Assembly: GCF_001949145.1 (NCBI RefSeq)
Contig: NW_019091535.1
Span: 225,268 to 289,267, forward strand
DNA from: Acanthaster planci
Taxonomy: Eukaryota; Echinodermata; Asteroidea; Valvatida; Acanthasteridae
Direction of reading: 5' to 3'
Length of the DNA stretch: 64,000 nt
Below the pieces are notes generated by a model. It worked only from the letters and a program-made list of their open reading frames with translations. It did no database searches and had not been told where the DNA came from. Shown here in pieces: positions 23,001 through 31,925 of the stretch. A program made the position numbers and the translations under genes. Each line of letters opens with the position of its first letter. The first letter of the stretch is position 1.

Positions 23001-24884
23001 CCTCATCTAAGTTCACAGCTAGTGGGCCACCACACAAATGGACACCATATTACACATGAAACCTTGAACAGATAGGCACAAGGCACCAAAAACATAGGAA
23101 GACCTCCAGACAATAGTAATTTCTCAACAAAACTAAGGGAATTTATAAGAATTCTCCATACTAAAGACACTGCTGCTGTACCTTGAGATTTAGGGCAAGC
23201 TTTTGCTTAGTTACATACACGTACATGTACATGTAAGAAGTCGCCTTGCAAAAATTCACAGTTTTTTACGGACAAAAAACAGTCCATTCCAGAGATGGTG
23301 GTCGCTATGCAAAACCTTGCCCCTAATCACAAGGTACGGCAACAGTGTCTTTAGTCTGGGGAATTCAAATTGTTGTGTTTATGTGCAAGAGGAAAACAGC
23401 ACAGCGACTCAGCTGCACGATTCAGCAAACAGAAAATCCCCTTAATATCCACTGTAGAGCAGCAAAAATGACCAGGCACGCTTTGTATGACCCAGATAAT
23501 ACTGGACCAGTCATGTGGGACTGGTGTGTACACTACCACCATGCCCGGCATCTTGATTGTCTCCCATTCAGGTTCATTAAATGCTATGTATTTACAGGTG
23601 CATACTCTGATTGTTACGTATTTACAGGTGCATACCCTGAATGAATAAGGTGTGCATTAGATTTACACTGAGCCATGACAATATGCTGTACATATATACG
23701 CCATGTAATATCCGAGTATTGGATTAAGACAAAGGTTAGAGTATCTGCGATGTACACTAAGCACATATAGAATCAATGTTATTACGGATTTCATGGCAAC
23801 ATTTCAATTTCTGTATAAGACGGATCTTGATGTATATCTAACTTTGACCTGCATGTAGATCTAGGCTACCTGCTTGTTCACCAGGCCAGCACTTGGCCAC
23901 TTGACAATACACCGTACATGTACATATGCCATGTTAGATTTGTTAGATCAGACAAGGTTCAGAGTGCCTCTGACTACATTTTTTTATGTGATTAAAGAAT
24001 TGGTGTTTTCGGTGAATGTTGTTGAAAAAGTTTGTATGACAGAAGGATCAGCATATACATACACCTACACGTATGCGAATCTAGCCTTGGCCAAGACAGT
24101 CTGTTTCGTGAGCAAGCCATGGGGAGCAAAAAGCATTCCTTGTCTTGTCTGCAACTCACTGCATAGCTCATGTGGCTCACTAGGCTCCACTGGGAAATGG
24201 CCAGTGTTTGGACTGATGAAAACATGTACATGTGAGTGTATGTGGGGGATGCCTTCACGTACATGTACGTGATTTGGTAGGCCAGCAAGAGAAGGCTTAT
24301 GGCAGCAGCTGCTCACTCACTCAGGGCAGGGCTTGACAGTCATGATCAAGGCTAAACTATCTCTGCACCACTCCCATATTGCTCATTATTTGTACGATTG
24401 GCCAGAGTTTGCAGAAATTTTCAGCTTTGTTGGCGTGAGATTTCACCACAAATGTACACATGTATTTACCCCATTACCCTCCCTCAGAAAGCTGCATACT
24501 ACTAAGTAATGCTGTTTATTATACCGGTATGGTACAATGATAGTGTGATGTTTGTTAAACTAAGTGCATAATTCCTTCGCTTTTGTACTCTCGATCAGCC
24601 ATAGTTTTGAACGGCACTGATAGGCAAAATACAACTGTGACATTAATGGAAAGACAGGTAAATTATTAATAAATGCATTTGGATTCAAGAAGGCAGACTG
24701 TTTTATCTTTTAAAGTCAATCAAATAAAGAAATTACTTTCAGATATGTTGTCAGCCTCGTTCTGATTAGCACTGGAAGTGAGGGCTTCCTCGACCGGCTT
24801 TTTGCCAGCGTCAACCTGTGTAACAGTGGCTGGTGCTTCCTTGTCAGCCAGGGAATCCTCAGTTGTTTCCTGTTTGTCCTCCAT
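5043..24884 (-). CDS. TRMT2A: tRNA (uracil-5-)-methyltransferase homolog A, 17 coding exons, 649 aa
   Basis: Exons in transcript order: 24737-24884, 22494-22660, 18491-18579, 16578-16653, 16073-16200, 14944-15093, 14484-14532, 14138-14201, 13539-13574, 12405-12625, 11898-12001, 11512-11603, 8015-8136, 7793-7868, 6614-6733, 6066-6162, 5043-5253. They total 1950 nt with all intron phases matching, and the protein is close to the human length of about 625 aa. An N-terminal RRM covers roughly residues 85-160. The methyltransferase part has AdoMet motif [12 protein letters not shown] (Asp468), substrate-loop [15 protein letters not shown], the catalytic-nucleophile motif VSCHP (Cys569) and the general-base HCE (Glu612). 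Known family members use AdoMet to make m5U54 in cytosolic tRNA. The start ATG opens an acidic leader like that of the human protein. One intron contains an antisense GPCR gene, and others contain MITEs. The exon of only 36 nt (13539-13574) encodes the DNTVGFRLG block. Confidence 0.97.
8835..9000. mobile_element. Palindromic MITE, copy 1
   Basis: The whole element is an imperfect palindrome of about 166 bp. The left arm starts GGGCGATTCACAATAGT and the right arm ends with the near reverse complement, CACTATTGTAAATGGCCC. The middle carries paired CCAATCAC/GTGATTGG and TGCAAACTCTTGGAGG blocks. The transcript would fold into one long hairpin. It lies in the TRMT2A intron between 8136 and 11512. 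Further copies are at 11701-11818 and 40886-41061. Confidence 0.85.
10850..11446 (-). mobile_element. TTAA-flanked MITE, family A, copy 2
   Basis: TTAA is at 10850-10853 and 11443-11446. The inverted ends are CCACTTCCTGC on the left and GGCAGGAAGTGG on the right. The interior matches the copy at 3532-4118 in reverse orientation, for example the ATTTCAGCCAGGC and GAGCCCAGATT blocks. It is inside a TRMT2A intron and has no open transposase frame. Confidence 0.85.
11701..11818. mobile_element. Palindromic MITE, copy 2 (shortened)
   Basis: A shorter relative of the element at 8835-9000, with the shared CACCTCCAAGAGCTTGCAAC arm, the CCAATCACAGTGCG block and the right arm CTCTTGGAGGCGCACTATT. The centre is partly deleted. 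It lies in the TRMT2A intron between 11603 and 11898. Confidence 0.75.
15284..15602. mobile_element. TTAA-flanked MITE, family B, long copy
   Basis: TTAA is at 15284-15287 and 15599-15602. The ends are CCCTAACAGTCCCG on the left, and on the right a sequence whose reverse complement begins CCCTAATAGTACCG. TTAA followed by CCC is typical of piggyBac-type ends. It is 319 bp and non-coding, in a TRMT2A intron. Very short relatives of 59 bp are at 46126-46184 and 60915-60973. Confidence 0.7.
17025..17145. repeat. 60-bp unit in two near-identical tandem copies
   Basis: A 60-bp unit beginning TGTGGTTGTAAGCTCTCAGG occurs twice in direct contact and differs by about one base, so the duplication is recent or is an assembly artefact. 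It lies in the TRMT2A intron between 16653 and 18491 and contains no exon. Confidence 0.9.
19485..20870 (+). CDS. Intronless rhodopsin-like (class A) GPCR, 461 aa, nested antisense in TRMT2A
   Basis: A single uninterrupted frame encodes a short N-terminus, seven hydrophobic segments and a long tail. TM1 is near 45-63 with the GLLFN motif (Asn55, position 1.50). TM2 has LAVAD (Asp83, 2.50). TM3 ends AAERL, so DRY is replaced by ERL (Arg131). TM4 has Trp158. TM7 has SPLVY (291-295) in place of NPxxY. Helix 8 is followed by CCPCYP, a likely palmitoylation site. The usual Cys at the top of TM3 is Gln106 and the second extracellular loop has no Cys, so the conserved disulfide is absent. TM6 lacks CWxP. 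The tail of about 140 residues is rich in Gln, His and Ser. The ATG at 19485 precedes TM1 by about 45 residues, with no better start seen. AATAAA occurs at the stop and at 20927-20932. The ligand is unknown. The gene lies wholly inside a TRMT2A intron on the opposite strand. Confidence 0.9.
   Translation: MDDGCRHSCSNEWHVHVHVLTAFEPLHNLIKTKQKSSQIKFSSTTIIAPIGLLFNLVFLFTVIRVKSMHTIINIYLSNLAVADSLWLLQDFLYSLFIPTEYNPLVQQTILSFRYLFQTACNFFVVTIAAERLSAVCHPLTFREKASKSRAVKISAGLWLPVIILGVTLIFLPKNAFIFFNFWVYYITVFVCLSVTLVLYIYIVVKIHSSDTRTAQSPNRLNQAGKVIRMIIVNTAIFFTLNSLDTAIAISAIVRDNLTLFTQLVELLKLEEKLNKLTLSSNILWLINSSISPLVYSASNSNYRTAVVQAFSFFKLCCPCYPRQNPSRPSQPREQVELHVIPNPQNDQQHHAVRLNSSRPPNQDLVQQTQSQQPLHSCQQQCSTSSNSKASMHRQQHILVHVHTQPAKIPTLESSHQEQCSSLTDCKPSLQGEQSVHQEPAESQQSIASTQELSCQYLVRPK
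20871..22493. other. TRMT2A intron sequence right of the GPCR
   Basis: No exon was recognised. The first 70 bases probably form the GPCR 3' untranslated region. The remainder is AT-rich intron with short ACATGTA-type motifs. The minus-strand TRMT2A exon 2 begins at its right edge. Confidence 0.6.
22661..24736. other. First TRMT2A intron (2.1 kb)
   Basis: This contains the GGGTAATTCC-type MITE at 22701-22945, a 29-bp direct duplication near 23580-23640 sharing TATTTACAGGTGCATAC, and several ACATGTACATGT microsatellites (about 22950, 23220 and 24225-24265). Open frames here look like chance. Confidence 0.6.
22701..22945 (+). mobile_element. MITE with GGGTAATTCCAGAAATTA ends, copy 1
   Basis: The left end is GGGTAATTCCAGAAATTA and the right end is the reverse complement with few mismatches, TAGTTTCTGGAATTATCC. 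It is 245 bp. A second copy in the same orientation at 61184-61438 shares the interior, including the AAAGTGTGACATTTTTGTGT and AACTTACAAAATCATACGTC blocks. No protein is encoded. The short open frames shared by the two copies are repeat artefacts. Confidence 0.85.
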
Positions 24885-25783
24885 TTGATGGTGCTTGCAC
24901 AAACTGTCCTAGATCTAGTTTCTCCTAGAAACAAAAATTGAAATTCAACTGGGTTGATAAGATGCCATGGCCACGAACAGAGAAAAAAGCATCCGACCCA
25001 AACTTCAATGTTTAATTTGCTGAAACGCCATTTACATATGGAGCTCTCCATCCCAAATGCTTGTGACTATCTTTCAAATGTCATGAACTTTAGGACTGTA
25101 GTTCCTCTTGATTTATCCTTGCAAGCATACATATTAAGTCATTGACACTTGCACTACAGTGCATTTGACTGCCACCTAGCTAGTTACACATGAGTATGCC
25201 TAGTCCATTTTTTACAGGAATTTTGACCCTTGCTTTCCTTGTCAGTCCAAGGCTGAGATAACTCTAGCTCTACACTCATAACTCCAGCAGTTTGCAATCA
25301 GGAATTTCTCTGTCTTGAGTATTACGGCTCGAGTTACCCAAGATGCGTTAGTCCAAAATTCTTGTTCCCCAATTTGTACAAACCAAAATACTCGCAGTCA
25401 CACCTATCACAACACCTCTCTACTCATTAGTTCTACTTATTCATTTAAAACTTAATTGCACAACTAAGGTATCAGTTAAAAATCAACCTTTGAAGTCTGA
25501 GCAGCTATTTTTGTAGATTTGCTTGTTTTTTGTATATACATGTAGTGTATATTTTGGCAGCATGTGGTCATTTAACTTTTCTTTTCAAGAGCTCCATGTC
25601 TGCTTAATGATGGGTGGTCATGGCAGTGGGTGTTTTAGGAACTTGCATTTTACCACATCAAATCTTCATCTGGGTACACGCTCTTCGTATGATATGATGC
25701 CCATGTTAAGGTGCCATCACAAAAAGGAAAAACATGAAACAAACCAACGAGCAACCAGGTCTTTGTTCTTATGTGGTGAGGGG

Positions 25784-26967
25784 GTCCGGACAACTCGACC
25801 GTTTGCCAACTCGACTTCGGACAACTCGACCGTTGAGACAACTCGACCATTGAGACAAATCAACCGTCAAGACAACTCGACCGTTGATACAACTCAACCA
25901 TCGAGACAACTCGACCGTTGAGACAACTTGACCGTCAGTGCGTAAAAGGGAGAGACAAGTCGACCGTTGAGACAAGTCGTCCGTTGAGACAAGTCGTCCG
26001 TTGGGACACTGTCCACTCAGCCGAGTCGTCTGCTGAGACCACGGTGTAAACTAATATACATGTATGCCTTAATGATGGAATTTCATGTAGTAGACAATCT
26101 TAATTTCTGAGGAATTTATAAAAATGGTGGCTGTAGTAACTTCATTCTTTGCGCAATCAATCGATCTTGCACCCGCGCTGCATGTATATGGCCCGTATGC
26201 ATTACAGTCGTACATGTAGCTTGAAATAAAAACCTTCCTACATGTACATGTACTTGGTGTTGTCCTTCACTTCTAAATTCTCAGACAGATTTTGGTTTAA
26301 AGTGAAATGTAAACTTCTTCTTGAACAAAACTTGCTCTCAGAAAATTCTGATTCGCACATCGACATTTTGTAACGGTAGGGGGGAAGAAAATGATGAATA
26401 GTCTAGGGAGATATATGTCACTCACTGCGAATGATCCCAAATCCTTTTTCTCATATTCAACAGTCATATAAACTCTTGCATCTAATGTCTGTTTAATCAA
26501 AATGACTTTCAAAGTTGCGTTTTATTAAAACTGGCCGAAAACTGAACGCATATTGTTTCCTAGTTTTAGATCACGCATTAAGTGTATGCACGCAATATAC
26601 TTTGCAAATTCATCTCGCTATACGGACGTCATGGGTTCGTCAGCTGTGCAGCACGTACAGCTGAAAAAGTTGAGTCGAAATTTACACAAGATCCAATTTT
26701 TTTAAAAATCATTGGAATTCTTTTTTATGAACCAAGTTTTTTAAATTGAGGAATTTTTCACTGGAATTTGAGGCTGCAGTCTGACTGAATAATTTCGCTA
26801 TCTTGAACTGGGAAAACGACTGTATTGTGTGAAAGATCTCACTGGTCGAGTTGTCTCTGTCAAAGTCGAGTTGTCCTAACGGACGACTTGGCAAACGGTC
26901 GAGTTGTCTCAACAGTCGAGTTGTCCGAAGTCGACTTGGTAAACAGTTGAGTAGGCCCTAGTCCGAC
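25784..26967. mobile_element. Fold-back element with iterated 17-bp terminal repeats
   Basis: From 25784 to about 26035 a degenerate 17-bp unit, consensus GACAACTCGACCGTTGA, is repeated about ten times. From about 26840 to 26967 the same unit occurs about five times in the reverse complement. The outermost parts also mirror each other: left GTCCGGACAACTCGACCG, then a TTTGCCAACTCGACTTC block. The right end read on the minus strand has TTTACCAAGTCGACTTC followed by GGACAACTCGAC. About 800 bp of unrelated AT-rich sequence separates the arms. This is the architecture of a fold-back transposon, or of an element whose transposase binds many subterminal sites. No transposase frame is visible, and I could not identify a target duplication. 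Confidence 0.8.
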
Positions 26968-29049
26968 ATCCGTGGTAAGACTTACTTAGACTTTTTAGTA
27001 AGAGGGAGCAAAGCCTCTGTCCTTCTACTGTCGTTGAATTCAAATAACACTGAATTTATATAAACAGGCTTACAAGTTACAAACATGATCTTGCATGTTC
27101 AACATGACCATGAGTTCCAGCTTTCTCACGAATTAGATGCAATAATATAAAAAATAATAAATACCGTAACTTGGCCTACAGTACATGCAGTCACTAAAAA
27201 GGTGCACAAATACGACGCAGATCAAGAAGTTTCTCACCAAACACGTTACTGTTAAAAAATGAAATCCTCAACGTGAAAAACCACTGACGTTAGACGACCA
27301 GACTTATCTGAGTAGACATGAGTTTAAAATGTTCAACTCCCACCGTCCCAGGCCGGCCCAGTACATCTGGATGTCACGCCGGTGCCGGTACAATGCCGCC
27401 CTCATTCATTCGCGCACGACTTGATTTTGAGCAAACTTTCTGACCAATCAAAATCGAGCATGCTTCACTTTTTGTCTGTAAAATCAGAACCAGCAACATT
27501 GCAAACAAAATTAACAAAAATAACATAACAAGTTGAAAGAAGCTGCACTCTGGAAACCACGCCTCATACATTCTCATCTGGGATTGAACTTTTGGACATG
27601 TTAGTTCGCTTTTGTGTTTGGCCCGACTGACAAGCTAATGGTTAGTCGAGCTAGTCCTATGAAACCGAAGATCAAAATCAGCGCTGACGTTGACAAACAT
27701 TACCCCCCCAACCTGCCCCACCCCCTCCCAGTGGACACACCGCCGCATAGTAGTACAATACAAGGATCTTGTTTGCCGAACTTACCCCCGCCCCTACACT
27801 TTCCTGATTATGGCCTGTTAAATGTGTACCCTTAGGGTGGTGTCAGGTGATATCACAATCATTTTCTTTCCACCCATCCCACCCCCAAAACTCTGGTCAG
27901 CATTTACACTGATGTCATGTGTTAAACAAGTCAAATTCCTTAATGCTAGTGTTAATTATTAAACACTACTCCCCAATACTCTAAACACGCTTAGTATCTA
28001 CGAACTGATAGCAAGTGCAAGATTTGGGTGTATAGGGAAATAGAGAAAGGCAAACAAAACAAACGAACAAAACACGCATATCACATGCGGTACTGTGAGG
28101 TTTGGGGACTCTAAGCCTGTCTACCACAAGGGAAAAACGAACAGAAAAACAAAGGCTATTTCGACAGCTATTTGAAATTGCCGAAAAATATTTGAGTAGC
28201 CAGGCAATTTACTAAATGTCAACCAATTAGCTATAAAGGAATCCAATAGAGACTGACACCAACGTTTCACTTGATTGGCAATAATATGCTGGTACTGGTA
28301 CTGGTGTCGGACAATATTGACATTCCTGCTTTCATTTCTAATTAAAAGTAGAAAACCTCCCGTCGCTTCGCTGCATTGTACCATGCAGTGTTCAAAGATC
28401 CAGCGAGTAGACTTGGCTCCGGGCGTTACAGTATGACAAGAACATGCTGGTGGGAGAAACGGAGGGGAAAGTGAAGCACCAACTCAGTCGTTCAAGGCTG
28501 TAACTTCATGGCATTGAGTGCGCAACTTCATGGCATTGAGTGCGCAATTTATCGAAAATATGTACAATGATATGAGCATTTGCTTTAATAACGCGATAAT
28601 CCCATGCCATATTCTAATGAATATTACACATGAAACAATGAGGCCACGTTGAGCCATGTACCCATTTTCACTTTATGTAAGAGTGACATCAACAGTCTTA
28701 TTTTTCTTAAATTTACAAAACATTTTCTCGTTTAAAATAAAGCTTTCCAAATTTCACATATCACCGCCGACTAAGTATTTCCACAGACTGTATTCGGATT
28801 TGTTTGTCCGAAAGGAAGGAAAACAAACAGACAAACAAACAAGCACGACCAGTTGTCCGTAAATTCAACTGTCCCAGTTACCGTAACTTTCCATAATGCT
28901 TATACCTTTTACTGGCAGGTCATGAACTGCAATGTTCAGACTGGATCCGAAGTCTAGCTGCGAAGTGGTGGTAGTCTTGTATCTATTGGATTGGTACTGG
29001 TATACCTAACGCTATTTGGAGAACATCATCATATCACTATTTAACTTAC

Positions 29050-29116
29050 CAGTGAAGCGGACTGAGGCAAAAACTGTGTCCTTTTTTCCCGGCGGGATGG
29101 TGGTAAAATTGGCCAT
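29050..29116 (-). CDS. Possible alternative first coding exon of TRMT2A or of an unknown gene
   Basis: An ATG at 29116 in an A-rich context opens a 22-codon segment (MANFTTIPPGKKDTVFASVR then Phe-Thr), followed by a strong donor, G|GTAAGT, leaving one base over. That phase fits TRMT2A exon 2 (22494-22660), which needs one upstream base, so splicing over the regular first exon would give a different N-terminus. It does not fit the regular first exon. No homology is recognised and a separate gene or chance is equally possible. Confidence 0.3.
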
Positions 29117-30549
29117 TTTTTTCTTGCTTTTGAGTTTCTTGGCGAGGCTGAATTGCGAACCGGTACGATATGATGGGTGAGTACTTTGCTTGATCTGAAA
29201 TTTAGATAAGCCGTATAAGTTGGAAATGCAAACCAAACATATGTTTAAGAAGCATTCTATTTGAACACAACACCCTGTACTTCAGTCACTGCTGACATTC
29301 GGAGTGGAGGTTTATTGAGCGTTTCCTTTCTCTTTGATTATCTTTTAAGATTTAAATCGATCTTTTTCATTCTGTTTGGTATATTTGTCTGTAAGTTGAA
29401 AATCTGCATTGTGTTAAATTTGACAGAACGAGTCACTCTAACGATCTGTAGGATTCAATATGTGATATATTTCTGACTTGATTTGTTACAACTGTCAGTA
29501 CACAGAAGATACTATAGCAACGGGCAATATGAAGAAATATATAGCGGATTTGATCTGCGAATAAATTCCAAAATTCGTACATAAACGATATACGTTGGTC
29601 GTCGGCATTTCCGATGGAGCAAAAAATGTAGTGCACCACGGATTTCCATTTTACACAACACGAGGTTGACGAACAAGTTACAAGTCGGCAAATTGACTCT
29701 GACACACCCTCCTTTCAAAGAAAATGCCTTTGCTACGCCACTGCTGCGGACGACTATAAAGGTCATTTATTCAGTATCTCGAAAAAAAAAAGGACACAGA
29801 GAGTCAGAATCTCTGTCTGTATCATTTTTGGATATATGATTTTCACTTTAATGATGTCATGGATTGGAAGTTCTACAAACTAGTGAAAGTGTTGTAAAAG
29901 AGAAGGATTCACAAAGATCTTATTTAATAGCACGCCGCCCCATTTTTTTTTCAAATACAGTCCAGTATGTCGTGCTCACGAATAAACTATAAAGCGAACA
30001 AAAATTAAATGCTGTTGGAAGACATTTTCGTTCAGATATGACTTCGTGCAATAAAATTCAATTCCTGAAATTGTTAACGCTTTCATTCAAATCGTCAATA
30101 TTATTTTGTTTTGTTTTGTGGTTTTTTTTTAAAGACAGAAGCCGTACAAGATGAAGAAAATTATTCAGTACCCCCTTCTCTTTGTAAAATATAAAGCAAA
30201 AAATTCACATCAAAGCGGCAGGCCTAAAATGCACATCAAATAAACAACAAGAAATTTCTATTTCGGTTTCTGGTAGTTAACAAGATAAGTAGAAACAAAA
30301 GGAAAAATACAAAATAGGAAATATTTCCTGGATTCATCATCGATACCATAAAAAATATCCTATTTTACGCAACACAGCAAAAGGGTCTTGTTTCCTTGCC
30401 CTTTTTGGATTTCTACCAATGTGGGTCTGTTACATCGGCTTCTGCTATACTCCAATGACCTCTAGTCTTCATGGTTCATGCATTTCTAAATGCAAAAGAA
30501 AATTGAAGGATGATGATAATAATATTTAGAGCAAATCCCTCCCGGTCTA

Positions 30550-30635
30550 ATGTCGCACCTCGTACCCAGCGTGCTCCAACTCAGTCTTCTGTCGCTCCAC
30601 TCCTTCACTGTACTAACCTTCTGTCCTGCTTTCCA
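30550..30635 (+). CDS. Candidate first exon (signal peptide) of the carboxypeptidase
   Basis: The ATG at 30550 opens a hydrophobic 28-residue segment (MSHLVPSVLQLSLLSLHSFT, then VLTFCPAF). The frame ends with two bases before a GTATTT donor, which exactly suits the one-base phase of the next exon at 31926 and would create a His at the junction. Position and composition fit a secretory signal peptide, as in known pancreatic-type procarboxypeptidases. The donor is weak and other upstream exons cannot be excluded. Confidence 0.4.
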
Positions 30636-31925
30636 GTATTTTTTTATCATACACACCGTGAAGATTAAGAAGAAACTAAACAGTCTTCGTGCTAAACATC
30701 ATTATTTACTGGATATCATCGAGTCTACATGAAATACAATAAATTTCCTCAGATGAAGTAATTTTGCACCGCATGTCGCATTATTTGTGTCATTTTGGAT
30801 CCATTAATTACTTTGACAAACATAAATACAAGTGCTGGGGGTGGTGTTTTATCATTGTATGGCATTCTACTTTTAAGAACATGCATCATATTCAAAAGGC
30901 TCCAAGGAAGTTGTTTTCATATAATTATTTTCTACCAGCAAACCACTATAAAGAATTAAAAGAACCAAAAAAAATATTTAGAATTTCTCCCCTTTGTCAA
31001 ATTTTTTATTGCCTTGTTCACATGCTCTTAGATGGCATATAACTTAGCCAAATTTGATTTTAAAAAACTAATAAAAAATAAAACATACTCAAAACCTCCA
31101 AAATAGGGCTGATTTTAAAGGGTTAACGGATATAGATGCAAATACAAACCTTCCATGCACCCTTGCGATTTTATTTCACTATTTAAAAGAGTGTTTTACT
31201 GCTTGATTTCATAGTTGGTATGCTTATAATTATTTCCATATTTATGAGCAAAACTGTGATGTCACTCCAGGAAGAAAATCTCAGTGCTCGTTGGTTTCTA
31301 CACAAGTCTTGCATTTTTGTTAATTTGGTTGGACTGGATTTTCTCTTTTTCACCTTTTTATTGGTTTTTTTGTGTGGACAGCAATAAGCAAACGTCAATC
31401 CCTTTTCGGTAATGTTTTCAGACAGGATATTATGGGTTTATAATTTGAACAGAAAAATATATGCACTGAACTATGTCTTCCCTGGATGACATCGCGGCAA
31501 CAGCGCCCTCAGTTGTTTTGGAAAGCATGGAATATTTTAAATGCTGAAGTGAATTTTTCTATTTATTTAACCAAAAGGAACGACTTTTTAGACATTGAAA
31601 AAGATAACAAAGTCGCAGGAAAAAATTGTGTCTGAGAAAACTTTATTGCAGCTGCACTTTAAAAGTCAGTTTGCTGCTGACGAGCACTTTGGACCCTCCC
31701 TCCACCCACACACCCTGATGACCCCCCAAGGGCACAAACAAAAAATTAAACCAATAAATGGAATGATGAAACACTCCATAAAAAACATGCGTCAAACACA
31801 AGAAAACAAGCCACTGAACGCTAGTAGGAAACAGGCATCCGTGTAGATCTGTTTCGTAATATTGTTGTTTCCACCTCTCCGTTTCTTTTTCCTCCCACCA
31901 TCGTTTTTTTTCCCTGCCTCGTTAG

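Larger units (their letters stand above)
24885..30549. other. Intergenic region between TRMT2A and the carboxypeptidase
   Basis: The promoter of TRMT2A (minus) should lie at the left end. The stretch includes the fold-back element at 25784-26967, a possible minus-strand first exon at 29050-29116, and a 22-bp tandem duplication near 28502-28545 (AACTTCATGGCATTGAGTGC). No other exon is supported. Confidence 0.55.

Noticed and set aside
22851-23075. Short open frame shared with 61226-61423
   Set aside because: The shared protein segment lies entirely within two copies of the same MITE.
25523-25921. 132-codon open frame with repeated NST/TTRP residues
   Set aside because: It is the translation of the 17-bp fold-back array and not a protein gene.
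27374-27577. Minus-strand frame with a hydrophobic stretch, possible membrane or signal peptide
   Set aside because: It is an isolated frame in AT-rich DNA without a supporting neighbour exon.
27614-27835. Plus-strand proline-rich frame
   Set aside because: Its composition comes from a C-rich stretch. No splice sites or family resemblance were found.
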